Shown: positions 45,681 through 53,014 of the stretch, one piece after another
Layout: the number at the start of each line of letters is the position of its first letter
Numbering within the stretch: the first letter of the stretch is position 1
Source: Scatosoma sp045594025
GTDB taxonomy: Bacteria; Bacillota; Clostridia; Christensenellales; Borkfalkiaceae
Assembly: GCA_045594025.1 (NCBI GenBank)
Contig: JAZNXS010000003.1
Location: 50,461 to 114,460, forward strand
Reading direction: 5' to 3'
DNA: 64,000 bases
Position numbers and translations under genes: made by a program
Notes under the pieces: generated by a model
The model's database searches: none
The model's input: only the letters and a program-made list of their open reading frames with translations
What the model was told of the DNA's origin: nothing

Positions 45681-45709
45681 TTGACGAACGCCAAGTTATT
45701 TGTTATAAT
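45681..45709 (+). promoter_or_regulatory. tRNA-Val locus promoter
   Basis: -35 TTGACG (45681-45686), 17 bp, -10 TATAAT (45704-45709); transcription should start about 13 nt before the first, degenerate tRNA copy. Confidence 0.8.
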
Positions 45710-45728
45710 AGCAACGTAAAACAAATAC

Positions 45729-45840
45729 GGAGGCGTAGCTCAGCCCCGATAGCGTGCTACCTTGACATGGTAGAGGTTGGAGTTCGCGCGAATCTAATGA
45801 AGCTTTGATGCAAAGCATCAAAACGCTCTCGCATCCACCA
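45729..45840 (+). pseudogene. Degenerate tRNA-Val copy with an insertion in the T arm
   Basis: 112 nt, matching the next tRNA through the anticodon arm (CTACC-TTGACAT-GGTAG, anticodon GAC) and ending in CCA. The D stem no longer pairs (GCTC versus GCGT) and the T arm is disrupted by about 30 extra nucleotides containing a 7-bp hairpin TTTGATG/CATCAAA. Unlikely to be a working tRNA. Confidence 0.75.
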
Positions 45841-45857
45841 CAATTTCATAAACATTT

Positions 45858-45935
45858 GGAGGCGTAGCTCAGCCCCGATAGAGCGCTACCTTGACATGGT
45901 AGAGGTCGGAGGTTCGAGCCCTCTCGCGTCCACCA
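45858..45935 (+). tRNA. tRNA-Val (GAC), with unusual D loop
   Basis: 78 nt including encoded CCA. Acceptor GGAGGCG/CGCGTCC has a G4:G69 mismatch; D stem GCTC/GAGC; anticodon loop TTGACAT gives GAC, valine; T arm GGAGG-TTCGAGC-CCTCT. The D loop reads AGCCCCGATA and lacks the conserved G18-G19 pair needed for contact with the T loop. Both neighbouring copies share this, so it is not a reading slip. Function is plausible but uncertain. Confidence 0.8.
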
Positions 45936-45972
45936 AAAATGAAGGCCATCAAACGATGGTCTTCTTTTTTGT
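45915..45972 (+). repeat. tRNA-Val tail + terminator, direct repeat copy 1
   Basis: 58 bp from within the tRNA T loop through the CCA and the terminator hairpin (GAAGGCCATC...GATGGTCTTC, T6). Repeated exactly at 46117-46174; 144 bp lie between. Confidence 0.9.
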
Positions 45973-45987
45973 CGTGTTTTCGTAATT

Positions 45988-46137
45988 CGAGAGGACTCGA
46001 GGGTGGGAGCTGTTTTGCGAGAGCAAAACACTTTGCCTTACATACTATGAAACCGAGCAGCCCGTAGGCAAAGCCCGACGTTGATAACGTCGGGGCGGGG
46101 CGTGCCGCTAAAGGCACGAGCCCTCTCGCGTCCACCA
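45988..46137 (+). ncRNA. tRNA-tail structured element, copy A (Val)
   Basis: 150 nt. P1: 45988-45999 with 46117-46128, one mismatch, the 3' strand being the copied tRNA-Val tail. Then invariant AGGGTGGG (46000-46007); P2 GTTTTGC-GAGA-GCAAAAC (46012-46029, GNRA loop); P3 CTTTGCC/GGCAAAG (46031-46037, 46067-46073); P4 CCCGACGTT-GAT-AACGTCGGG (46074-46094); P5 GTGCC-GCTAAA-GGCAC (46102-46117). Ends in a tRNA-like CCA followed by a copied terminator. Same plan as copies B and C with compensating base changes. No family known to me. Confidence 0.75.
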
Positions 46138-46174
46138 AAAATGAAGGCCATCAAACGATGGTCTTCTTTTTTGT
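46117..46174 (+). repeat. tRNA-Val tail + terminator, direct repeat copy 2
   Basis: Exact 58-bp copy of 45915-45972, forming the 3' end of structured element A and its terminator. Confidence 0.9.
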
Positions 46175-46181
46175 ATACAAT

Positions 46182-46221
46182 AAAATAGCGAAGAAGTTTT
46201 TCTATACTTCTCCGCTATTTT
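46182..46221. terminator. Terminator of the ASRT/M24/M81 operon
   Basis: 16-bp arms with one mismatch (46182-46197, 46206-46221; core AAAATAGCG/CGCTATTTT) just past the ASRT stop on the minus strand. Confidence 0.75.
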
Positions 46222-46225
46222 ATTT

Positions 46226-46588
46226 TTAGAATCCGTAACCGGCCGGGCTATAATACGCCATATTCGTCTGTCTTACGTCCAAACGACCGAAGCAAGCCAC
46301 CACGGGTACGTTTGAAATCACGTGAATCGCATATTGTCCGTAAGGGATTTGATAGCCTTCCTTCCCGATGGGCTTATCTAAACGCAAACAAGTCGTGCGT
46401 TCTGCGTTCAAATCAATCGTGATATTATCGTAAGGATCCTTATCCTCAAACAAAATCTTAATGCGAATTTTCGCATTCTTTTTGGAAACGTTGGTAATCA
46501 TCAACGCTTCGTGCCCAGGAAATTCGGGATTGTCGCCCTTAGGAGGCAAATCCCCATCACAAAACACCCAATTCTTTTTTCCGTACAT
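46226..46588 (-). CDS. Sensory rhodopsin transducer (ASRT) family protein
   Basis: 120 aa beta-sandwich protein of the PF07100 family named after the Anabaena sensory rhodopsin transducer. Typical blocks: WVFCDGDLPP near the start, HEALMITN, ILFEDKDPYDN, RTTCLRLD, and the end GRLDVRQTNMAYYSPAGYG. No rhodopsin gene is nearby. In many Firmicutes such proteins stand in metabolic operons and may bind a small molecule or regulate. Third gene after M81 and M24 hydrolases. Confidence 0.88.
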   Translation of the reverse strand: MYGKKNWVFCDGDLPPKGDNPEFPGHEALMITNVSKKNAKIRIKILFEDKDPYDNITIDLNAERTTCLRLDKPIGKEGYQIPYGQYAIHVISNVPVVACFGRLDVRQTNMAYYSPAGYGF

Positions 46589-46601
46589 AATTAATTCTCC
46601 T

Positions 46602-47774
46602 TTATTTTACATAATTGAAAAGTTCTTCTTCAAATTCGGGGCACAAGGGTTCTGCGCCGTTTTCCGTGATCACATAGCAGGTTTCCACACGTAAGCCGTG
46701 AAGAGTAGGATGCCCAAAGAAGGATACGTCCACGTTAACAATCATGTTCTTTTCAAGGGCGTCGTCGCTGTTCGGACCGAAGAAAGGCGCTTCCGCTTCC
46801 ATGAGTCCCATCGTATGCGCAAACGGACATACGAGATATTTCAAATAACCGCCTTTATCGTAGAGCTGCCTGCCTACTTTGTCGATTTCTCTACCTGTAT
46901 TTCCGATTTTGAGCATACTCTTTGTGAGCTTCATAACTTCGATCATATCAATCAAGCACTTTCTCTGTTCAGGCGTATATTCGCCGCTTACGGGAACGGT
47001 ATGGCCGAACGTACCCGCATAACCATTGATTCGGGGCGCAATACCGAGCATAACCATTTCGCCGTTTTCCATTACCTTATTCGTTGCCGTGGGGACAACT
47101 GCGTTGGAACGGATACCGCTACCGACAATCGTTCTGTATGCAAAGCTATCCGCACCGTTTTCACGGCAAACCGCTTCGCCAGCTGCCGCAACTTCATATT
47201 CTTTATTGCCTGCCTTTACCTTAGCCGCCATCGCTTTATATGCCTTGCAAGCAAGCTGCGTAGCTTGACGAGCTTGTTCTACTTCCCAATCGCTCTTGAT
47301 ATAACGGAATTTCAAATAATCGTCCGTCAAATCGACGATTTCGCAGCCTTCAAAACCTGCAACCAAATCTTGATGCACGGCATAAGGCATATCCGTCGTT
47401 CCAACAAGCCCAACTTTCTTTACGGGGAATTTCTTGGAAAGTTCTGCGAACAAATCGCTGAAGCTGATAATAGTTGCCAAAGGATACTCTTCATCGGGAA
47501 CCATGAATACAGGGAAGCAGCGAACGTCGGTAATCGCCGAATCTTGCTTTGCGAATGGTTCGCTTTCAGGACCGCCGAGAAGCATCGTCGTGCCGTCGCG
47601 ACCGACCAAAACCGCTCCCTTTTCAAACTGTCCGCACCAACCGGTCAAATACCAACCGTTCGCTACGTTCAATTCATCGAAGTAAATGATTGCAATATCC
47701 GTATCTTTCTCATTGAGCAGTTTTACGACTTTTGCAACTCTGTTTTCCGTTTCTTGTTTGTTGTAATAAGCCAT
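46602..47774 (-). CDS. M24-family metallopeptidase/creatinase-fold hydrolase
   Basis: 390 aa pita-bread protein: N-terminal creatinase-like domain (about 1-140) and catalytic domain. It has FGHTVPVSGEYT, HTMGLMEAEAPFF and VDVSFFGHPTLHGLRVETCYVI regions, but the standard five metal ligands (D-D-H-E-E) are only partly visible: APRINGYAG stands where DxGxxxxGY...D is usual. It may therefore be a metal-free creatinase-type amidinohydrolase rather than a Xaa-Pro peptidase. Cotranscribed with the M81 and ASRT genes (gaps 29 and 13 bp). Confidence 0.82.
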   Translation of the reverse strand: MAYYNKQETENRVAKVVKLLNEKDTDIAIIYFDELNVANGWYLTGWCGQFEKGAVLVGRDGTTMLLGGPESEPFAKQDSAITDVRCFPVFMVPDEEYPLATIISFSDLFAELSKKFPVKKVGLVGTTDMPYAVHQDLVAGFEGCEIVDLTDDYLKFRYIKSDWEVEQARQATQLACKAYKAMAAKVKAGNKEYEVAAAGEAVCRENGADSFAYRTIVGSGIRSNAVVPTATNKVMENGEMVMLGIAPRINGYAGTFGHTVPVSGEYTPEQRKCLIDMIEVMKLTKSMLKIGNTGREIDKVGRQLYDKGGYLKYLVCPFAHTMGLMEAEAPFFGPNSDDALEKNMIVNVDVSFFGHPTLHGLRVETCYVITENGAEPLCPEFEEELFNYVK

Positions 47775-47803
47775 TGTATGTATCTCCTTATTTTATTTTT
47801 GTA

Positions 47804-49198
47804 TTAGGCTTCCCATTCAAAGTCTTCAAGAGGGAACATCGGACGTATAATCCGTTTTAAGTTTAACCGAGCCAACTCTACGCAGCTTGCGCCGTCGGAA
47901 AGAGCAAACAACTCTCTGTCCGCATACGGCTTGAGCTCGGTAAATAAATACCCAAGTTTTACCACTACGATTTGATATTCGAGTAAATCTACGTTTGCTT
48001 TATCAAAATTCCCTTTTTCGATAAATGCACTGCGCAGTTCTGTAAAAATTGCGTCCACGTTTCCAATGGAAACCGTCAAGCTTCTGCCAATAATTTCTTT
48101 TGTCCAACCGAGAATATCGCCGTGCGCCTTGACCGTCGCTTGTAAACCGCCGAAGATAGGCAAGTTTATACTTTCGCCGTCCGCTTTACACCAAAATCGT
48201 TCCACGATTTCCGCATGTGTGATACCAGCCACGCAAGTTTTCTTTTTGGGGTTTGCTCGTAACAAAAGTTCTAAAAGTCCCAACGTATCCCCTTCCGCGC
48301 CCGCCGTGGTATTATCGCCACTGTCGGTTATGAAAATGCGTTTTTCCTTACCTACTATGGCACGTTTTACACATTCTTCAGGCAATTCCGCTTCACAAAG
48401 AAATTTATAATCTCTACGAGTCGCCCAAAGTTTGTTCGCCAAATCTTTTGCAATGCATTCGGCTCGTTCTTTTGTCATCGCGCAAACAACGGTAGACGCG
48501 CTTGTGTTCGGCGCGTCTATCCAACAATGCCCCAAAAATAAATTTGCCGTAAATACGTCCGCTTGGCTTTCTAAGGCAAGCGTTTCTTCAATTAAACTCT
48601 TTAACGGCTCGTAAGCGGTCTGCAAAGTATCGTTTTTCAAAAGAAAGGGAACTCGTTGCATGTATGCATACGGCTTGACGTTGTTCTTTAAACAATAACA
48701 AAGCGTATTTGCCGCGCGCTGTTGACATTCCTTTTGATCGATATGGGGAACAGTTTTAAATCCGCTGATGATATTCGCGTACATGGGTAGCTCGTCCGTG
48801 ATATTTGCATGTGCATCCAAGGACAGCGCGATCAAACAATCTTTGCTTACAATTTCACGGATTTTCTTTAACAAATACAATTCGCCGCTACCGATTTCTT
48901 CCACTTCCATACTTCCATGAAAGAAAATATATACGCCGACTGCGTCCGAATTCTTCCGCACCGTTTCAAGAATTTGCTCGGCGTAATATAAATACGTATC
49001 ACGCTCTACCGTTGCGGAAGGTAAAGCCACGGCATAAATAGACGGAACAACTTGAAAGCCGTTCTTTTCAAAAATCTCCTTTACAACGAGTTTTTTAAAA
49101 ATATCTTCGCCTTGAAAATACTCGAAATCCGATTTTTGTGGATGCAATTTTGCCTTACTGTTCGATTCGCATTGAAAGGATGCAACGATAATTTTCAT
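47804..49198 (-). CDS. M81-family (MlrC-like) metallohydrolase
   Basis: 464 aa of the MlrC/M81 family. The N-terminal part has ESNSKAKLH, HGSMEVEEIGSGE and LSLDAHANITDEL (metal-site His and Asp), then FKTVPHIDQ; the C-terminal part has ITDSGDNTTAGAEGDTLGLL, the second conserved region. In cyanotoxin degraders MlrC opens linear microcystin; relatives act on other amides. ATG 49198 has GAGGAG; an upstream frame extension lies within the promoter. First gene of an operon with M24 and ASRT, divergent from an AraC regulator. Confidence 0.88.
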   Translation of the reverse strand: MKIIVASFQCESNSKAKLHPQKSDFEYFQGEDIFKKLVVKEIFEKNGFQVVPSIYAVALPSATVERDTYLYYAEQILETVRKNSDAVGVYIFFHGSMEVEEIGSGELYLLKKIREIVSKDCLIALSLDAHANITDELPMYANIISGFKTVPHIDQKECQQRAANTLCYCLKNNVKPYAYMQRVPFLLKNDTLQTAYEPLKSLIEETLALESQADVFTANLFLGHCWIDAPNTSASTVVCAMTKERAECIAKDLANKLWATRRDYKFLCEAELPEECVKRAIVGKEKRIFITDSGDNTTAGAEGDTLGLLELLLRANPKKKTCVAGITHAEIVERFWCKADGESINLPIFGGLQATVKAHGDILGWTKEIIGRSLTVSIGNVDAIFTELRSAFIEKGNFDKANVDLLEYQIVVVKLGYLFTELKPYADRELFALSDGASCVELARLNLKRIIRPMFPLEDFEWEA

Positions 49199-49225
49199 AT
49201 TTATCTCCTCGTTTAGATTGCTTTT

Positions 49226-49254
49226 ATTATAACACGTACGTATGCCCATAGCAA
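49226..49254 (-). promoter_or_regulatory. M81 operon promoter
   Basis: -35 TTGCTA (49249-49254), 17 bp, -10 TATAAT (49226-49231), minus strand. The spacer contains the self-complementary ACGTACGT, a possible regulator site for the divergent AraC protein. Confidence 0.65.
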
Positions 49255-49334
49255 GGTAAAAAAGATTTCAAAAATGGTAAAAAATAAAACGATTAAAAAC
49301 TTATTTTATATTTTTACTTTTTTTGCGCAAACAC

Positions 49335-49363
49335 TTGCTTTGCGTTTTTTTCTATGTTATACT
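49335..49363 (+). promoter_or_regulatory. Leaderless promoter of the AraC gene
   Basis: -35 TTGCTT (49335-49340), 17 bp, -10 TATACT (49358-49363), then GAAACC and the ATG at 49370; +1 falls on the A of the ATG. Confidence 0.7.
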
Positions 49364-49369
49364 GAAACC

Positions 49370-50227
49370 ATGAGAAAATATTTTAACCACAAAATAAAAA
49401 AGGCGATCGTCGTAGATAATTTGATTACAATCGAATCGCTTGAAGTGTCTTCGGGATTTACCTACCCCGCCGAAAAGCACGATTTCTATGAATTTGCTTA
49501 TATTGATAGCGGTGCGCTTTGCTGCCATACGGAGCAGGAATGTGTGGAGCTTTTTCAAGGGGAGTGTTTATTGATTCCATCGCATAAAGAACATTACTAT
49601 ACTGCGATGAAAGACCGTTCCGCGTCTCTCTTTATCGTTTGTTTTCGGTCCGCCTCGGAAATTTTAACCGTTTTTGATAAGAAAATAGCGTTGGGGAAAG
49701 AACTGAAAAATCTACTCGCTGAAATCGTACAAGAATCCAAAAATGCATTTGCTTTTCCTTTTAACCGAAAGCTAAAGCTGCTGGACGCGCCTTTGTTTGG
49801 GGCTCAGCAGCTTGTGGAAACGAATCTCGAAAAGCTGTTTATCCAACTTGTACGAAATGAAATGCAAAAGAATGAAAGTATCCGTTTCGTTATGAGCAGT
49901 ACGGAGCTTGAAAATAATCTTGTACGCGACGTCTTAAGCATACTAAAAGATTCTATCTACGGGCGAATCACGCTGGATCAAATTTGCCAACAAACCTTTT
50001 ACAGTAAAACTTTTTTAAATTCGATTTTCAAGAAAAGCACAGGCTCTTCTATTATGCAATATTACGTAAAACTGAAAATACAAGAAGCCAAAAAACTGTT
50101 ACGCGAAAACGCTACCCCCACCTCCATAGCAAATCAGCTTTCTTTTGAAAGCCCTACTTATTTCACGAAAGTATTTAAAAAATACGTAGGAATAACCCCT
50201 TCGGCGTATAAAAAAACAATTTTGTAG
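49370..50227 (+). CDS. AraC-family transcriptional regulator
   Basis: 285 aa: cupin-like sensor domain (about 15-110, with KHDFYEFAYIDSGAL and LIPSHKEHYY) and a C-terminal double helix-turn-helix (ITLDQICQQTFYSKTFLNSIFKKSTG; ATPTSIANQLSFESPTYFTKVFKKYVGITPSAYKK). The frame opens earlier, but the promoter -10 box lies 6 nt before this ATG. Divergent from M81-M24-ASRT, which it most likely controls (inference). Followed by a strong terminator. Confidence 0.9.
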   Translation: MRKYFNHKIKKAIVVDNLITIESLEVSSGFTYPAEKHDFYEFAYIDSGALCCHTEQECVELFQGECLLIPSHKEHYYTAMKDRSASLFIVCFRSASEILTVFDKKIALGKELKNLLAEIVQESKNAFAFPFNRKLKLLDAPLFGAQQLVETNLEKLFIQLVRNEMQKNESIRFVMSSTELENNLVRDVLSILKDSIYGRITLDQICQQTFYSKTFLNSIFKKSTGSSIMQYYVKLKIQEAKKLLRENATPTSIANQLSFESPTYFTKVFKKYVGITPSAYKKTIL

Positions 50228-50285
50228 TAATTTCTGCTATTCATTCTTTCTCGCCCACCATACTGAGCTATTGAAAAAGAGTATA

Positions 50286-50309
50286 AAAAGCACCCTGATG
50301 GGTGCTTTT
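50286..50309. terminator. Bidirectional terminator (AraC / phosphatase)
   Basis: 10-bp stem AAAAGCACCC/GGGTGCTTTT (50286-50295, 50300-50309), TGAT loop. Confidence 0.9.
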
Positions 50310-50312
50310 CTC

Positions 50313-51029
50313 TTATATATCTATTGCATTGTTATAACCTGTAAGGATTCCCTCCTTATACAGATGCGAATCATTTGAAAACTGACACACTCTTGGATAA
50401 ATCAGTCCCTCGTTATCCTCAAACGCGATTACCGTCACGGAGCTGTGCCCAAAGTCAAAACGAGAACAGAACATAGGATACGGAATATCCAAAAGGCTAC
50501 TCAAAATCATCATTCCTGCGCCTGCATGCGCAAATAAAGCGACTCTTTCGGGGCTGGGAGCTACTTTCTTATACCCGTTATTCTCCCGATCGTGCGCATA
50601 TCCCAAAGAAAGCAGCCATTCGTCAACCGCTTGATTAATCCGCTTTATACCTTTGCCGAAATTATTTTCTTTAAAATGCGGATGCTTATACCAATCCTGC
50701 CGCATCTTAAGCACTTCGGCATCGTTCAAGAGACGCAAAGTGTCGCGGTCGGAAAAACACCAAGACCCTTTCCCCTCTTTCGTGATAACGTGCGTATCCA
50801 TCCAAGCACGCGCCTCATCAGCCCAATCGCAAATTTCCATATTCAGCCCAAGCACCTCACAAGTCGGTTGCGCGGTTTGCATTGCTCGGTTAGAAGGCGA
50901 GGAATATATTTTATCCAAGCCGTATAAGGAAAATCGCTTCGCCAATGCCGCGGCTTGCTTATGCCCCAACTCCGTCAAGCTATCGGGATCGTAAATCGGA
51001 TCCCCGTGTCTTACGTAATATAAAATCAT
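50313..51029 (-). CDS. Histidine-phosphatase family protein
   Basis: 238 aa phosphoglycerate-mutase-like phosphatase. The catalytic RHG is in ILYYVRHGDP at the N-terminus; SSPSNRAMQTAQPTCEVLG supplies the second Arg, and ALFAHAGAGMMIL the second His. ATG 51029 has GGAG 10 nt upstream; the TTG five codons earlier is less likely. Substrate unknown. Same strand as the downstream-lying esterase gene start; 43 bp separate them. Confidence 0.88.
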   Translation of the reverse strand: MILYYVRHGDPIYDPDSLTELGHKQAAALAKRFSLYGLDKIYSSPSNRAMQTAQPTCEVLGLNMEICDWADEARAWMDTHVITKEGKGSWCFSDRDTLRLLNDAEVLKMRQDWYKHPHFKENNFGKGIKRINQAVDEWLLSLGYAHDRENNGYKKVAPSPERVALFAHAGAGMMILSSLLDIPYPMFCSRFDFGHSSVTVIAFEDNEGLIYPRVCQFSNDSHLYKEGILTGYNNAIDI

Positions 51030-51072
51030 AATCGCTTGCTCCAAATTATATTAACAAAGATATTATACCATA

Positions 51073-51873
51073 TCAATCCTTCTTGTTCAAGGCTTTAAAG
51101 GCATTGAAATATCGACCGCCCAATTCATACAATGCCGCACGGCAAAAATGAATATCATCGCCGTTTTTGTTGGCTTGGTCGTTGGATAAGAGATCGGACG
51201 TTTCTATAAACGCACCATTGCCAATTGTAGCCGTTACATTTTGGATTTTTTCAACGATAGGTATACAATCCTCTATATTCTTGCTCTTCCAGTCCTGCAC
51301 AAAATCCGCAGCGATAAAAGGCAAATTCGGCGTATTATACCTATTTCGCACGTTGTTTATCACATCTTCTAACTGTTGCGCGAAAATTTGAGGATCGTTT
51401 TTCTCAAACGCGTCGTGTTCGCCTTGATGCCATAAAAATGCCACCACTCGATTTTCCGCGTTGAGATTTATTGCGTAATCCATCATTTTCAACACATTTA
51501 AATAGGCTACGCCTTGCAATTCCCAATGCCCTTTTTTAAAGCCGGATCCACCAATACCGCAACGGACAATCAGCAACTTCCTATCATCAGCCAACAAACC
51601 GTTTTCCAAATATTTTTGTGCGAATGACAAGGCTATGTTACCTAACTTCCCATCACCGGCGTCGTATTCTTCCGCAACGGATAAAATAGGTTCCCCTATA
51701 AAATTTATATACAGTTGCTCCGGGGTATGTTCCACCATTTTTTGAATATCCAACTGCATAATGCGAGGATTGGGAACGTACGGTTTTTCCACTTCACCCA
51801 ACCCGCATCCTTCTGCATTGGACTGTCCCGCCATAATTATAATATCAAATTTATCCATAGCAATCTTTTTCAC
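51073..51873 (-). CDS. SGNH-type carbohydrate esterase (SASA/sialate O-acetylesterase family)
   Basis: 266 aa of the PF03629 type. The catalytic serine block is IIIMAGQSNAEGCG, then VRCGIGGSGFK, FLWHQGEHDAFE and the C-terminal Asp/His pair in DDIHFCRAALYELG. It lacks a signal peptide, so the enzyme is likely cytoplasmic, acting on imported O-acetylated sugars. Start is a GTG at 51873 or the ATG at 51858; neither has a clear ribosome site. Upstream lies a long inverted repeat. Confidence 0.85.
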   Translation of the reverse strand: MKKIAMDKFDIIIMAGQSNAEGCGLGEVEKPYVPNPRIMQLDIQKMVEHTPEQLYINFIGEPILSVAEEYDAGDGKLGNIALSFAQKYLENGLLADDRKLLIVRCGIGGSGFKKGHWELQGVAYLNVLKMMDYAINLNAENRVVAFLWHQGEHDAFEKNDPQIFAQQLEDVINNVRNRYNTPNLPFIAADFVQDWKSKNIEDCIPIVEKIQNVTATIGNGAFIETSDLLSNDQANKNGDDIHFCRAALYELGGRYFNAFKALNKKD

Positions 51874-51913
51874 CTATTATATGACAATGCTTACGTTTTG
51901 CTCATCTAAAATA

Positions 51914-51955
51914 TTGGACACATCATAGAAGTTTTCCCTCAAATGATGTGTCCAA
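51914..51955. repeat. 13-bp inverted repeat after the GGGtGRT gene
   Basis: TTGGACACATCAT (51914-51926) and its perfect complement (51943-51955), 16-nt loop. Probably ends the GGGtGRT transcript, although the T tract on the minus strand is short (TATTTTA). Confidence 0.7.
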
Positions 51956-51995
51956 CTGTTTTTACGCGAATTTTTTACGCAAAAGTTACAATCCT

Positions 51996-52997
51996 TTACG
52001 CTTTCATCGCTTCTTCGATCGCAACTGCGCAAGCAACCGTCATACCAACCATGGGGTTGTTACCAGCGCCGATCAAGCCCATCATTTCTACGTGAGCAGG
52101 AACGGACGAAGAACCTGCGAACTGCGCGTCAGAGTGCATTCTACCCATCGTATCGGTCATACCGTAGGAAGCAGGACCTGCCGCCATGTTGTCAGGGTGA
52201 AGCGTTCTACCCGTACCGCCACCGGAAGCAACGGAGAAGTATTCAACGCCGTTTTCGTTACACCACTTCTTGTACGTACCTGCAACGGGATGCTGGAACC
52301 TGGTAGGATTCGTGGAGTTACCCGTGATGGATACGCCTACGTTTTCAAGCTTCATGATTGCAACGCCTTCGGGAACGGAGTCAGCGCCGTAGCACTTAAC
52401 CTTCGCTCTGGGACCGTCGGAGAATGCCTTTTCGTAAACTACTTCTACCGTTTCAGACGCGTGATCGAACTTCGTTTCAACGAACGTGAAACCGTTGATT
52501 CTGGAAATGATATAAGCAGCGTCCTTCCCAAGACCGTTAAGGATAACGCGGAGGGGTTGCTTTCTTACCTTGTTTGCGTTCAACGCAATCGAAATTGCGC
52601 CTTCTGCAGCAGCGAAAGATTCGTGACCTGCAAGGAAGCAGAAGCATTCCGTTTCATCGGAAAGAAGCTTTGCACCAAGGTTACCGTGGCCAAGACCTAC
52701 AAGACGGTTCTGCGCAACGGAGCCAGGGATACAGAACGCCTGCAAACCGATACCGATAGCAGCAGCCGCGTCGGAAGCCTTCGTGCAGCCCTTCTTAATT
52801 GCGATTGCCGAGCCTACCGTGTAAGCCCAAACTGCGTTTTCGAAGCAGATCGGCTGACCTGCGCGAACGATCTTATCGCAATCTACGCCCTTTGCAAGGC
52901 AAATATCTCTACATTCTTCAACGGAAGAAATACCGTATTCCTTCAAAACGCCGTTGATTTTATCTATTCTTCTTTCATAACCTTCAAATAATGCCAT
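51996..52997 (-). CDS. GGGtGRT family protein
   Basis: 333 aa, named for the motif seen here as SGGGTGRT. A conserved anaerobe protein of unproven function, nearly always next to a NifU/IscU-like scaffold gene, as here. It contains several conserved cysteines (CRDICLAKGVDCDKI, PICFENAVW, AFCIPG, CFCFLAGHES) that could bind a metal or Fe-S centre. Cytoplasmic; no membrane segments. Follows the scaffold gene by 17 bp. Confidence 0.92.
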   Translation of the reverse strand: MALFEGYERRIDKINGVLKEYGISSVEECRDICLAKGVDCDKIVRAGQPICFENAVWAYTVGSAIAIKKGCTKASDAAAAIGIGLQAFCIPGSVAQNRLVGLGHGNLGAKLLSDETECFCFLAGHESFAAAEGAISIALNANKVRKQPLRVILNGLGKDAAYIISRINGFTFVETKFDHASETVEVVYEKAFSDGPRAKVKCYGADSVPEGVAIMKLENVGVSITGNSTNPTRFQHPVAGTYKKWCNENGVEYFSVASGGGTGRTLHPDNMAAGPASYGMTDTMGRMHSDAQFAGSSSVPAHVEMMGLIGAGNNPMVGMTVACAVAIEEAMKA

Positions 52998-53014
52998 TTG
53001 CTTGTCCTCCTCTA

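Noticed and set aside
45569..45808. Plus-strand frame of 79 residues covering the parS-like site and tRNA promoter
   Set aside because: It overlaps the tRNA transcript, has no ribosome site and unconvincing composition.
45988..46137. T-box leader suggested by AGGGTGGGA in the structured element
   Set aside because: The remaining T-box consensus (ACCGCG), a stem I with specifier and a downstream amino-acid gene are missing; the element lies after tRNAs, not before biosynthetic genes.
45869..46138. Minus-strand reading frame of 89 residues over the tRNA-Val locus
   Set aside because: It is antisense to the tRNA, its terminator and the structured element; the frame arises from that repeat and has no ribosome site.
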